DNA of 32,578 nt from DASUKL01 sp036278755 (GTDB lineage: Bacteria > Chloroflexota > Limnocylindria > Limnocylindrales > CSP1-4): NCBI GenBank assembly GCA_036278755.1, contig DASUKL010000085.1:1-32578 (forward strand), read 5' to 3'. Of this stretch, positions 1-7,648 are shown one piece after another. The translations under genes and the position numbers were made by a program. Within the stretch, counting starts at the first letter, position 1, and each line of letters begins with the position of its first letter. The notes below the pieces were generated by a model that did no database searches, was not told where the DNA came from, and was given only the letters and a program-made list of their open reading frames with translations.

Positions 1-95
1 TCACCAAGCCCGGGTTCGAGCGGCGGCCGTACCGCCTCCACGAGCGGCCCGCGGCCGTCAGCCGGGCCTGGGGCGGCGAGCTGCCAGGCGCGCAT
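1..95 (-). CDS. Zinc-type alcohol dehydrogenase family protein, N-terminal fragment
   Basis: Only the first 31 codons lie in the window; the gene runs off the left edge. The peptide starts MRAWQLAAPGPADG and continues to a PPLEPGLG segment. This resembles the first beta strands of the GroES-like domain of zinc-dependent alcohol dehydrogenases (MRAW...PGP...P.PGPGEVLV). The start has a GAGG element about 8 bases upstream, and the gene follows the carboxymuconolactone decarboxylase gene by 36 bases on the same strand, so the two are probably co-transcribed. Catalytic zinc ligands would lie outside the window and cannot be checked. The family call rests on a short segment and is tentative; a quinone-oxidoreductase-type MDR protein is the main alternative. 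Confidence 0.55.
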   Translation of the reverse strand, partial: MRAWQLAAPGPADGRGPLVEAVRPPLEPGLG

Positions 96-131
96 GGTCA
101 GGACCTCGCGGACGCCCAGTCGAGGATCGCC

Positions 132-698
132 TCAGCCCACGCCGTGGCCCACGGCGACCGGCTCGGCCCCTACGGCCACCTCACCGCTGGCGGACGCCTC
201 GCCTTCCGAGGCTGCCGCACCAGCGCCGACCGACTCGGCATGGGCCGGCCGGCGGCGCGAGACGTAGTCCCCCACCGGCGTCCGAAAGCCCACGTTGAGC
301 CGGTTCCAGCTGTTGATCTCGATGATCGCGACCGTCAGCGCCACCAGCTCCTGGGGACTGAACACCCGCGCGGCATCGGCGTAGACGTCGTCCGGGGCGC
401 CCGTCTCGGCCAGCAGGGTCAGGGCCTCGGTCCAGGCCAGCGCGGCGCGCTCCCGATCGGAGTAGCACGGCGCCTCGCGCCAGGCCGAAGCCAGGTAGAG
501 CCGCTGTTCGCTCATGCCGATGGCCCGCGCGTCCTTGGTATGCATGTCGAGGCACCAGGCGCAGCCGTTGAGCTGCGAGGAGCGGAGCTTCACGAGCTCC
601 AGCAGTTCGGGCTCCAGACGGGCCTTGGCGACGATGCGCTGCAGGCCGGCGATGGCCGACGTGACCTCGGGGCTGACCTCGTGGTAGTCGAGGCGCAT
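132..698 (-). CDS. Carboxymuconolactone decarboxylase / AhpD-like protein
   Basis: The protein has 188 residues. It carries the AhpD-like signature C46-x2-C49-x3-H53 (in LNGCAWCLDMH), the thiol pair used by AhpD for peroxidase-linked redox chemistry, followed by a DRERAALAWTEALT helix and a VALTVAIIEINSWNRLNVGF helix, as in the CMD/AhpD fold. The likely role is thiol-dependent peroxide or alkylhydroperoxide detoxification; true gamma-carboxymuconolactone decarboxylases usually lack the CxxC pair, so that activity is unlikely. The start was chosen because AGGAG lies 7 bases upstream; the open frame extends further upstream but without a conserved sequence. The last 35 residues are Ala/Gly/Glu-rich and probably disordered. 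It is divergent from the GH13 gene and precedes the partial alcohol dehydrogenase. Confidence 0.88.
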   Translation of the reverse strand: MRLDYHEVSPEVTSAIAGLQRIVAKARLEPELLELVKLRSSQLNGCAWCLDMHTKDARAIGMSEQRLYLASAWREAPCYSDRERAALAWTEALTLLAETGAPDDVYADAARVFSPQELVALTVAIIEINSWNRLNVGFRTPVGDYVSRRRPAHAESVGAGAAASEGEASASGEVAVGAEPVAVGHGVG

Positions 699-767
699 GG
701 GAGTACTCCTTCCGCCCTCTCCGGGGCGTGTTCGTTCGTTCGGGCTCCATCGTCCCACTCCCGCCGC

Positions 768-773
768 TAGAGT
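768..773 (+). promoter_or_regulatory. -10 box TAGAGT, probable leaderless promoter of the GH13 gene
   Basis: TAGAGT ends 7 bases before the ATG at 781, so transcription would start at or next to the start codon. No Shine-Dalgarno sequence is present and no convincing -35 box is seen. Confidence 0.5.
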
Positions 774-780
774 GCCGTCC

Positions 781-3700
781 ATGCCCCGGCGTCCACCTGC
801 CGCCGCCCGCGAGCTTCGCCTGACGGCCAGAGCGCGGGCCCGACACGGCCTCGCATCCGCCCTGTTCAGCCTACGTGGCGATCTCCTGACGAGCGACCTG
901 CCGACCATCCGCCGGGTGGCCCGCGAGCTGGACCTGGACGCTGGCGACCTCTATGCCCTGGGCTGCATCCACGAGATCCAGCACGCCCTCGTCGCGGCCC
1001 ACGAGCGGTCCGCCTCCCGGCCCATCCTGCCTCGGGCCCTGGCCAGCCTGGCCGCCGGGCCGCCGGGCCGGGCGGCCACGGAACGGGTCCTCGAACGCTA
1101 CTTGGCCCGCTTCCCCAGTCCGGCCGTGGCCGCCGGCCGGCGCTCGCCGAGCGACGACCTCCGCGGCCGCACCGGCGGTCGCTCCAACCGCGCCCTCACC
1201 CTGGAGGAGCTGCTGCTCACCGCGCTGGCCAACGCCAACCCCGCTGCGGCCTCCCTGCGGTCCCTGTTCGACGATCGGCCCCTGGCCCGCGATCCCGCCT
1301 ACCGGCGGGTGGTCGAACGCCTGCCGGGGCTGCTGCCGGCGACGCCGGGCGGGCCGGGCAGCAGGCCGGATCCGGATGCGCCGGGGACCGAGACGCACGA
1401 TGCGGACGCCCCCGGGCCCGACCTCGTGACGCTGCTGCGCCAGCCGGCCGGAGCCGAACCAGCCTCCCTCGCAGGGCAGCTGCGCTGGATGCGCCGACAC
1501 TGGCCCGACCTCGTCGCGCCCTACCTCGACCACCTCCTCCTGGCCCTCGACCTCCTGGCCGAAGAAGCTCGGGCCCGAGAGCTGGCCGCGGCCGCCCGGG
1601 GCCCCTTCGGCGGTGGTTCGGGCGCCGACGTCCCCGACCTCGCGAGCCTCGCCGACGAGCCCGAGCGCTTCAGCCCCGACCAGGCCTGGATGCCCAGCCT
1701 CGTCCTGCTGGCCAAGAGCACGTACGTCTGGCTCGACCAGCTCGAACGCGCCTACGGCCGGCCGATCCGGACCCTCGACGCCGTGCCCGACGAGGAGCTG
1801 GCCGAGCTGGCCCGGCGCGGCTTCAGCGGGCTGTGGCTCATCGGGCTGTGGCAACGGAGCCCGGCCTCGGCGGAGATCAAGCGGCGCATGGGCCAGCCCG
1901 ACGCGGCGGCCTCGGCCTACTCCCTGTGGGACTACCGCATCGCCCCCGACCTGGGCGGTGAGGCGGCCCTCGTCGAGCTCCGGGCGCGGGCCTGGCGCCA
2001 GGGCATCCGCCTGGCCAGCGACATGGTGCCCAACCACATGGGCCTAGACTCGACCTGGGTCGTGGAGCACCCCGAGTGGTTCATCGGGCTGGACGCGCCG
2101 CCGTTCCCCGGATACCGCTTCGGCGGGCCGGACCTCTCGTCGGACGGGCGGGTGGAGATCCGCATCGAGGACGGCTACTGGGATCACAGCGACGCGGCCG
2201 TCGTCTTCGAGCGGCGCGAACGGGCCAGCGGCGCGACCCGCTACATCTACCACGGCAACGACGGCACGAGCATGCCCTGGAACGACACGGCCCAGCTGGA
2301 CTACCTCCAGCTCGCGGTCCGGGAGCAGGTCATCCGGACCATCATCGAGGTGGCCCGCCGCTTCCCCATCATCCGCTTCGACGCGGCCATGACCCTCGCC
2401 CGGCGCCACGTGGAGCGGCTGTGGTACCCGGAGCCGGGCCAGGGCGGGGCCATCCCCTCCCGGGCCGAGCACGCCCTGCCGCGGTCCGACTTCCTGGCCG
2501 CCATGCCCCACGAGTTCTGGCGCGAGGTCGTCGATCGGGTGGCCGCCGAGGTGCCGGACACCCTCCTCCTGGCCGAGGCCTTTTGGCTCATGGAGGGCAC
2601 GTTCGTCCGCAGCCTGGGCATGCATCGGGTCTATAACAGCGCCTTCATGCACATGCTGCGCGACGAGCGCAACGCCGAGTACCGGGCCCTCGTCGCCGAG
2701 ACCCTGGCCTTCGACCCCCGCATCCTGGGCCGCTACGTGGACTTCATGAGCAACCCCGACGAGCGGACGGCCATCGAACAGTTCGGCACGGGTGAAAAGT
2801 ACGCCGGCGTGTGCACCCTCCTCGCGACCCTGCCCGGCCTGCCCATGTTCGGCCACGGGCAGGTCGAGGGCTTCAGCGAGCAGTACGGCATGGAGTTCAC
2901 TCGCGCCCGCCGCGAAGAGACGCCCGATCCCGACCTGCGGGCCCTTCACGAATGGCGCATCTTCCCCCTCCTCCACCGCCGGGCCCTCTTCGCCGGGGCC
3001 GAGGACTTCCGCCTCTATGACGTCCTGGGCGACGACGGACGGGTCCTCGAGGACATCTTCGCCTATTCCAACCGCCGCGCGGGCGAGCGGGCCCTGGTCG
3101 TGTATCACAACCGCTTCGCCGAGGCCCACGGCTGGGCCGACCGGTCTGCGCCCTTCGTCGCGCCTCGGCAAGGCGAACAGGGCGCGCCCCGGACGGAGCG
3201 CCTCGCCGAGGCCCTCGGGCTGGGCGTCGAGCCGGGCCTCTTCTACGCCGCGCGCGACGCGGTCAGCCACGAGGAGCGGCTCGTCAGCGGCGCCGAGCTG
3301 GGGGCCCGGGGCTTGCGGGTGGACCTGGGCGCCTACGGCTGCCAGGTCCTGCTCGACTGGCGGGAGTTGCGCGACCCCCAAGGCGACTGGGCCCGCCTCC
3401 ACGAACGGCTGGGCGATGGCCTCGTGGCGGACCTCGAGGCGGCCCTGGCCGAGCTCCTGGCCGAACCCGCTCGGACCGCCTACGCCGAGCTCGTGACGCC
3501 GGACCGCGCGCGCGATCTGCAGGCCATCCTCGGCCGCGCGCCGGGCGCCCGATCGGCAGCCTCGTTCCTGGCCGACCTAGGCGCGGCCATCGTCGCGGCC
3601 GCGCCCACGTCGAGCGCCGCGCCGACGGCCTTCGACCGCCTGGCCGCGCAGCTCGTCCGACCACCGATCCGCCGGGCCGTGGCCGCGGAGCTGGGCCACG

Positions 3701-4239
3701 ACCCGGCCGCCTGGGCCGGCCTGCTGCTCTTGCTCGTGGATGCCGGCCTGGGCCGGGACGATCGCCGCCCCCCGGCCACTCCCGGGGCCCAGGCCAGCCC
3801 AGGCGCGCAGGACACCCCCGGGCCGGAGGCCACCCCGGGGGCGGAGGCCACCCGCGCCCAGCGGGACAGGCTGCGGCCGGTGGCTATCCGACTCCTGGAG
3901 GACCTCGGCGCCAGCGCGGCCGCGGCCGGCGAGATCCTGGGCGCCCTGGAGGTCTCCGCCACGCTGCCCCTCGATGGCGCTCCGGCCAGCTGGCTGGACG
4001 TCGACGCGGCACGAACCTTCCTGCAGCTCCACAGCGACGCCGAAGGCCAGGCCTGGATCACCCAGGAGCGGTACGAGGCCCTGGTCCGCTGGTGGTCGGT
4101 GCGGGCCCGGCTCGACGGCCACCGCCCGCGCCCCTCGGCCCGCGACCTGCGGCGGCTGGGGGCCCGGGCCAGCTGGAGCGCCGACGACCTGATGCTTGCC
4201 TCGTCAACTATCCATCGGCCGGATGGTAGGATGAGGTGA
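781..4239 (+). CDS. GH13 alpha-amylase-family glycosyl hydrolase with long N- and C-terminal extensions
   Basis: This is a 1152-residue enzyme predicted to act on alpha-1,4-glucans. The GH13 barrel spans roughly residues 330-760. Region I is DMVPNH (414-419). The catalytic triad can be placed as the nucleophile Asp534 in IIRFDAAM, the acid/base Glu599 in LLAEAFW, and Asp660 in SNPDE, where the usual region IV His-Asp is replaced by Pro-Asp. About 320 helical residues precede the barrel and about 390 follow it, including four copies of a six-residue TPGAQA-like repeat (residues about 1000-1023). Typical amylases have 450-650 residues. No signal peptide is seen, so it is probably cytoplasmic and acts on glycogen or maltodextrin, consistent with glgA, glgP and GH57 genes nearby. 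The start at 781 fits the -10 box; an earlier in-frame start at 697 would overlap the divergent gene's start. It overlaps or abuts the MarR gene. Exact specificity (hydrolase or transferase) is unknown. Confidence 0.88.
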   Translation: MPRRPPAAARELRLTARARARHGLASALFSLRGDLLTSDLPTIRRVARELDLDAGDLYALGCIHEIQHALVAAHERSASRPILPRALASLAAGPPGRAATERVLERYLARFPSPAVAAGRRSPSDDLRGRTGGRSNRALTLEELLLTALANANPAAASLRSLFDDRPLARDPAYRRVVERLPGLLPATPGGPGSRPDPDAPGTETHDADAPGPDLVTLLRQPAGAEPASLAGQLRWMRRHWPDLVAPYLDHLLLALDLLAEEARARELAAAARGPFGGGSGADVPDLASLADEPERFSPDQAWMPSLVLLAKSTYVWLDQLERAYGRPIRTLDAVPDEELAELARRGFSGLWLIGLWQRSPASAEIKRRMGQPDAAASAYSLWDYRIAPDLGGEAALVELRARAWRQGIRLASDMVPNHMGLDSTWVVEHPEWFIGLDAPPFPGYRFGGPDLSSDGRVEIRIEDGYWDHSDAAVVFERRERASGATRYIYHGNDGTSMPWNDTAQLDYLQLAVREQVIRTIIEVARRFPIIRFDAAMTLARRHVERLWYPEPGQGGAIPSRAEHALPRSDFLAAMPHEFWREVVDRVAAEVPDTLLLAEAFWLMEGTFVRSLGMHRVYNSAFMHMLRDERNAEYRALVAETLAFDPRILGRYVDFMSNPDERTAIEQFGTGEKYAGVCTLLATLPGLPMFGHGQVEGFSEQYGMEFTRARREETPDPDLRALHEWRIFPLLHRRALFAGAEDFRLYDVLGDDGRVLEDIFAYSNRRAGERALVVYHNRFAEAHGWADRSAPFVAPRQGEQGAPRTERLAEALGLGVEPGLFYAARDAVSHEERLVSGAELGARGLRVDLGAYGCQVLLDWRELRDPQGDWARLHERLGDGLVADLEAALAELLAEPARTAYAELVTPDRARDLQAILGRAPGARSAASFLADLGAAIVAAAPTSSAAPTAFDRLAAQLVRPPIRRAVAAELGHDPAAWAGLLLLLVDAGLGRDDRRPPATPGAQASPGAQDTPGPEATPGAEATRAQRDRLRPVAIRLLEDLGASAAAAGEILGALEVSATLPLDGAPASWLDVDAARTFLQLHSDAEGQAWITQERYEALVRWWSVRARLDGHRPRPSARDLRRLGARASWSADDLMLASSTIHRPDGRMR
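3778..3849 (+). repeat. Tandem 18-bp repeat, four copies, inside the GH13 gene
   Basis: Four consecutive 18-base units encode TPGAQA, SPGAQD, TPGPEA and TPGAEA. The repeat is in frame and forms a Pro/Gly/Ala linker before the last helical segment. Such units can vary in copy number between strains. Confidence 0.85.
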
Positions 4240-4241
4240 CG

Positions 4242-4841
4242 ATGACCAGCCGCACCCCTTCCGTCACCAGCGAGGAGGCGGCTCCGACGCCGTCCGGGCG
4301 ACCCGGGCCCGTCGATCCCCGCCTCCGGCCCTGGATCGCCTTCCTGCGCGCCCACGCCGCAGTCACCCGCCGCCTCGAAGCCGAACTCCAGGAGGATCAG
4401 GCGCTCTCCCTGGCGGACTACGACGCCCTCCTGCAGCTCACCCGCGCCGAGGCCGGCCGATTGCGGATGAACGAGCTGGCCGATCGCTTGCTGCTGACCC
4501 GCAGCGGCGTCAGCCGCCTGGTCGACCGGCTGGCCCTCGACGGCTACGTCACCCGGGCCCGCTGCAGCTCGGATGCTCGCGGCGCTTACGCCGTCATCAC
4601 CCCACTGGGTCGCTCGCGCCTCGACGACGCCGCGCCCACCCATCTGCGGGGCATCGCCGAACACTTCCTGGCCGGCCTCGAACCGCTGCCCGGAGCCGAG
4701 CGCGAGGCCTTCACCCATGTCCTGGAGCGCATCCTGGCCCGTCTCGAGGGCAAGGCCAGGGGACGGGAAGTGGATAACTCGGGCCCGCCGCCCGAATCTC
4801 GTGGACAACCCCCATTGACCCGCCGCGCAGGGCCCGGCTAG
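4242..4841 (+). CDS. MarR-family transcriptional regulator
   Basis: The protein has 199 residues with a winged helix-turn-helix of the MarR type: LSLADYDALLQL, then LRMNELADRLLLTRSGVSRLVDRLALDGYVTRA (helix-turn-helix and recognition helix), then a wing with C-S-S-D-A-R-G-A-Y where the family usually has D-x-R. It probably represses or activates a nearby or self operon in response to a small phenolic or oxidative ligand. The ATG at 4242 lies 2 bases past the GH13 stop, with GAGG 5 bases upstream; a GTG at 4236 is an alternative start. A TAGGAT box (4227-4232) could also give a near-leaderless transcript. The C-terminal 35 residues are Pro/Arg-rich. Its stop codon TAG lies inside the -10 box of the next promoter (4839-4844). 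Confidence 0.88.
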   Translation: MTSRTPSVTSEEAAPTPSGRPGPVDPRLRPWIAFLRAHAAVTRRLEAELQEDQALSLADYDALLQLTRAEAGRLRMNELADRLLLTRSGVSRLVDRLALDGYVTRARCSSDARGAYAVITPLGRSRLDDAAPTHLRGIAEHFLAGLEPLPGAEREAFTHVLERILARLEGKARGREVDNSGPPPESRGQPPLTRRAGPG

Positions 4842-4844
4842 AGT
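4815..4844 (+). promoter_or_regulatory. Sigma-70-type promoter TTGACC-18-TAGAGT
   Basis: TTGACC (4815-4820) and TAGAGT (4839-4844) are separated by 18 bases. This is one of the two best -35/-10 pairs in the window. The only plus-strand material downstream before the convergent fabI end is about 180 bases without a credible gene, so a small RNA is the likely product. Confidence 0.55.
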
Positions 4845-4845
4845 A

Positions 4846-4970
4846 GCTCTTGCCTGAAGGGGCCCTGCACCGAACCGATCCTGAGGTTTCCAAAGGAACG
4901 GTGGCGGCGGGACTGGCAGCGATGTCGGACCTGTCGCGAGGCGCGGTGGTTCCTTCGGGCGCTTTCGATT
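4846..4970 (+). ncRNA. Possible small structured RNA, family not recognised
   Basis: Directly downstream of the promoter, bases 4851-4860 pair with 4952-4961 (10 pairs with G-U wobbles) to close a domain of about 110 bases. Inside it, CACCG (4868-4872) pairs with CGGTG (4899-4903), enclosing two small hairpins: AACC/GGTT (4873-4876 with 4885-4888) and an alternative TTCC-AAA-GGAA (4888-4898). A further hairpin GCGA/TCGC lies at about 4920-4937. A GC-rich stem at 4976-5007 could end the transcript. I looked for SRP, 6S, tmRNA, RNase P and common riboswitch signatures and found none that fit. The 3' end and the whole call are inference from base pairing and the promoter; no protein-coding alternative is convincing. 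Confidence 0.35.
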
Positions 4971-4975
4971 CTCGG

Positions 4976-5007
4976 CCCCCGGCACATCGACCCGCGGCCG
5001 GGTGGGG
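4976..5007 (+). terminator. GC-rich hairpin, possible terminator
   Basis: CCCCCGGC (4976-4983) can pair with GCCGGG-T-GGGG (4997-5007) across a 13-base loop. There is no T tract. It lies after the possible small RNA and just past the convergent fabI stop. Confidence 0.3.
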
Positions 5008-5024
5008 ACGGCGGGACCGCCCGA

Positions 5025-5810
5025 TCAGCCCGCCTCGGGCAGCGGCACCCCCTGGATGTTGAATCCGGCGTCCACGAAATGGACCTCCCCGGTGACGCCC
5101 GCGGCCAGGTCGCTGGCCAGATAGACCGCCGCGCCGGCCACGTCCTCGATGGTCACGTTGCGGCGAAGGGGGGCCACGTCGCGGAAGGCACCGTGCATGC
5201 CCTTGAAGCCGGAGATCCCGGCCGCGGCCAGGGTCCGGATGGGCCCGGCGCTGATGGCGTTGACCCGCACCCCGCGCGGCCCCATGTCCACCGCCAGGTA
5301 GCGCACCGAGGCCTCCAGGGCCGCCTTGGCCACGCCCATCACGTTGTAGTGGGCGACCGCCTTCTCCGCACCGTAGTAGGTCAGGGTGAGGACGTTGGCG
5401 CCGGGGGCCATGAGCGGCAGGGCGGCCCGGGTCAGGGCCACCAGGGAATAGGCGGAGACATCGAGGGCCAGGGCGAAGCCATCGCGCGAGGTGTCCACGA
5501 AGGCCCCGTCGAGGTCCTCCCGGCGGGCGAAGGCCAGGGCGTGGACGAGGATGTCGAGCGAGCCGTAGCGGCCCCGCCAGCGCTCGAAGACCTGGGCGAT
5601 CTGGGCGTCGTCGCGGACGTCGCAGGGCTCGATGAAGTCGGAGCCGATGGACGCGGCCAGGGGTCGGACACGGCGTTCGATGAGCTCCGCCACGGAGCTG
5701 AAGCCGACGGTCGCCCCCTCGGCCTGGAAGGCTCGGGCGATACCCCAGCCGATCGAGTGGTCGTTGGCGACGCCGAAGATGAGCGCCTTGCGGCCGCTGA
5801 GCAGGGCCAT
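5025..5810 (-). CDS. fabI: Enoyl-[acyl-carrier-protein] reductase (NADH), FabI
   Basis: This 261-residue short-chain dehydrogenase family enzyme catalyses the last reduction of each fatty-acid elongation cycle in the cytoplasm. It has the FabI-type nucleotide site (GVANDHSIGWGIA, residues 13-25), the catalytic Tyr155-x6-Lys162 in YNVMGVAK with the upstream Tyr145/146, and the FabI hallmark VNAISAGPIRTLAA (183-196). At the position of E. coli Gly93 (triclosan contact) it has Ala93 (HALAFA), as in Bacillus and Staphylococcus enzymes. The start has a strong AGGAGG 4 bases upstream, preceded by a TACGCT -10 box at 5836-5841 that would give a leader of about 18 bases. It stands alone, divergent from the metallo-beta-lactamase gene. 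Confidence 0.95.
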   Translation of the reverse strand: MALLSGRKALIFGVANDHSIGWGIARAFQAEGATVGFSSVAELIERRVRPLAASIGSDFIEPCDVRDDAQIAQVFERWRGRYGSLDILVHALAFARREDLDGAFVDTSRDGFALALDVSAYSLVALTRAALPLMAPGANVLTLTYYGAEKAVAHYNVMGVAKAALEASVRYLAVDMGPRGVRVNAISAGPIRTLAAAGISGFKGMHGAFRDVAPLRRNVTIEDVAGAAVYLASDLAAGVTGEVHFVDAGFNIQGVPLPEAG

Positions 5811-5835
5811 CGGTCCTCCTGGTGGTGAGGCCCAC

Positions 5836-5841
5836 AGCGTA
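5836..5841 (-). promoter_or_regulatory. -10 box TACGCT upstream of fabI
   Basis: TACGCT on the minus strand lies 25 bases before the fabI ATG. Transcription would start about 18 bases upstream of the ATG and include the AGGAGG site. No clear -35 box is seen. Confidence 0.35.
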
Positions 5842-5947
5842 GCCGCTGCGCCGGGCGGCGGCATGTCGCCGGCCTGTGGCACGTCGCCGGGCTTCGCCAC
5901 GCCGCCCGCCCACGACGGCGGCACGCAGGCCCGAGGCGGGTGGCACC

Positions 5948-7648
5948 ATGGCTCGCATGAAGCTCCAGTTCCTGGGCGCCGCCCAGACAGTGACCGGCTC
6001 GCAGTACCTCCTCACCACCGATCGGGCCCGGGTGCTCGTGGACTGCGGGATGTTCCAGGGACCGCCCGAGGAGAGCCGCCGCAACCAGGCCGGCTTCGCC
6101 TACGAACCCAAGGGCCTCGACGCGGTCCTCCTGACCCACGCCCACCTCGACCACTGCGGCATGCTGCCGGCCCTGGTCAAGGACGGCTACGGCGGGCCGA
6201 TCCACGCCACCCGGGGCACGATCGAGCTGGCCAGGCTCGTCCTCCTCGACAGCGGCAAGCTCCAGGTCGAGCAGGCCAAGGCCCACGCCGAACGGGCGGC
6301 GCGCCTGGCCCGTCGTGCGGCCCGCAAGGCCGAACAGGCCGAACAGGCCGCCCAGGGGTCAGGGCCCGGCTCGGGCGCTGGTTCGTCGGGCTCGGCGGCC
6401 GGTGCATCGGGCGCCCAGGGGATCCAGGCCCAGGAGCCCCAGGGGGTGGGGGGTCAGCACGGACCGCATGCCGCCGCCGCCGCGGCCGGGGGGCACGACC
6501 ACCACTGGGACACGGCCGGCTTCCCGCGCGGCGGCGATGACCCCGAGTTCCCGCCCTACGACCCCCAGTCGATCCTCAAGCCGCAGCCGCCCGAGCAGCC
6601 CCAGCGCTTCGAGCCGCTCTACGACGAGGCCGATGCGGCCCGCGCCCTGGAGCACTTCCAGGGCCTCGACTACGAGCAGCCCATCGACGTCGCCCCGGGC
6701 GTCAAGGCCACCTTCCACGACGCCGGCCACATCCTGGGCTCGGCCATCATCGTCCTCGACGTGACGGAGGGCGACCGCACCCAGCGCCTCGTCTTCTCGG
6801 GCGACCTGGGCCGCTCGAACGCGCCCATCCTCCGGGACCCGACGAGCATCCTGGGGGGCGCCGACCATGTCCTCTGCGAATCCACCTACGGCGGCCGGGA
6901 GCACGAGCCCGAGCAGGAGGCGATCGAGATCCTGGCCCAGGCCGTGCGAGCCACGGCCGACCACTCGGGCGTCCTCCTCGTGCCGTCATTCGCCATCGGC
7001 CGGACCCAGGACCTGCTGTGGTACCTCGACCGGCTGCTCTCGGCCGGCCGCATCCCCCACCTGCCCCTGTACGTCGACTCGCCCATGGCCTCCAAGGCCA
7101 CGGCCGCCTACAAGGAGTTCCCCGCCTACTTCGACGAGACGACCCATCAGCTGCTCACCGGCGGCGACAGCCCCCTGGCCTACCCGGGCATGGAGTTCAC
7201 CGACTCGGTCGAGCAGTCGAAGGCCATCGCCCACAAGCCTCGGCCGATGATGATCCTCTCGGCCTCGGGCATGCTGACCGGGGGCCGCATCGTCCATCAC
7301 CTCTCGGACCTCATCGACGACCCGAAGGCCATGCTCCTCTTCGTGGGCTATCAGGGGGAGGGCACGCTGGGTGCCCGGCTCCAGTCAGGGGCCCAGCAGA
7401 TCGAGCTCTTCGGCCGACAGCGCACCGTGCGCTGCGAGGTCCGTTCGGTCAGCGGCTTCAGCGCCCACGCCGACGAGGACGAGCTGGTGGCCTGGCTCCA
7501 GCACTTCGCCACGGCCGAGCGCAAGCCCAAGCAGGTCTTCTGTGTCCACGGCGACCCCGAGGCGCAGGCCGCCCTGGCGACCCGGGTGACGGGCCTGGGC
7601 CTGACCCCCTATCGGGCCACGTGGCGCGAGGAGGTCGTGCTCGAGTAG
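5948..7648 (+). CDS. Beta-CASP metallo-beta-lactamase-fold RNA nuclease
   Basis: The protein has 566 residues of the CPSF/YSH1-like MBL family. Metal-site motifs are THAHLDH (His64, His66, Asp68, His69), HDAGH (His257, His261), SGDLG (Asp286) and a final HGD (His534). Beta-CASP motifs follow: SFAIGRTQDLL, SASGMLTGGR and SGFSAHADE (His507). The expected activity is zinc-dependent endo- and/or 5' exonuclease action on RNA in the cytoplasm. Relatives are usually about 450-540 residues; here a low-complexity Ala/Gly/Gln segment (about residues 108-195, ending in a His-rich stretch) is inserted between the first MBL half and the HDAGH strand. The start at 5948 lacks a good Shine-Dalgarno site; the ATG at 5957 is equally possible. 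Its 3' end overlaps the convergent glgA by 40 bases. Confidence 0.9.
   Translation: MARMKLQFLGAAQTVTGSQYLLTTDRARVLVDCGMFQGPPEESRRNQAGFAYEPKGLDAVLLTHAHLDHCGMLPALVKDGYGGPIHATRGTIELARLVLLDSGKLQVEQAKAHAERAARLARRAARKAEQAEQAAQGSGPGSGAGSSGSAAGASGAQGIQAQEPQGVGGQHGPHAAAAAAGGHDHHWDTAGFPRGGDDPEFPPYDPQSILKPQPPEQPQRFEPLYDEADAARALEHFQGLDYEQPIDVAPGVKATFHDAGHILGSAIIVLDVTEGDRTQRLVFSGDLGRSNAPILRDPTSILGGADHVLCESTYGGREHEPEQEAIEILAQAVRATADHSGVLLVPSFAIGRTQDLLWYLDRLLSAGRIPHLPLYVDSPMASKATAAYKEFPAYFDETTHQLLTGGDSPLAYPGMEFTDSVEQSKAIAHKPRPMMILSASGMLTGGRIVHHLSDLIDDPKAMLLFVGYQGEGTLGARLQSGAQQIELFGRQRTVRCEVRSVSGFSAHADEDELVAWLQHFATAERKPKQVFCVHGDPEAQAALATRVTGLGLTPYRATWREEVVLE

Noticed and set aside
731..742. Triplicate TTCG direct repeat between divergent genes
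   Set aside because: It is too short and lacks symmetry to call it a regulatory site.
697..780. In-frame upstream start for the GH13 gene at 697
   Set aside because: It would begin inside the start of the divergent carboxymuconolactone decarboxylase gene, adds 28 residues with no conserved pattern, and ignores the -10 box at 768-773.
970..984. HEIQH in the N-terminal region of the GH13 protein, resembling a zinc-protease HExxH
   Set aside because: It lies in a helical extension with no third ligand or other protease motif nearby. A chance match is more likely.
4922..5062. Small plus-strand open frame starting MSDLSRG after the promoter at 4815
   Set aside because: It has no family resemblance, is Arg/Pro-rich, and its second half is antisense to the conserved end of fabI.
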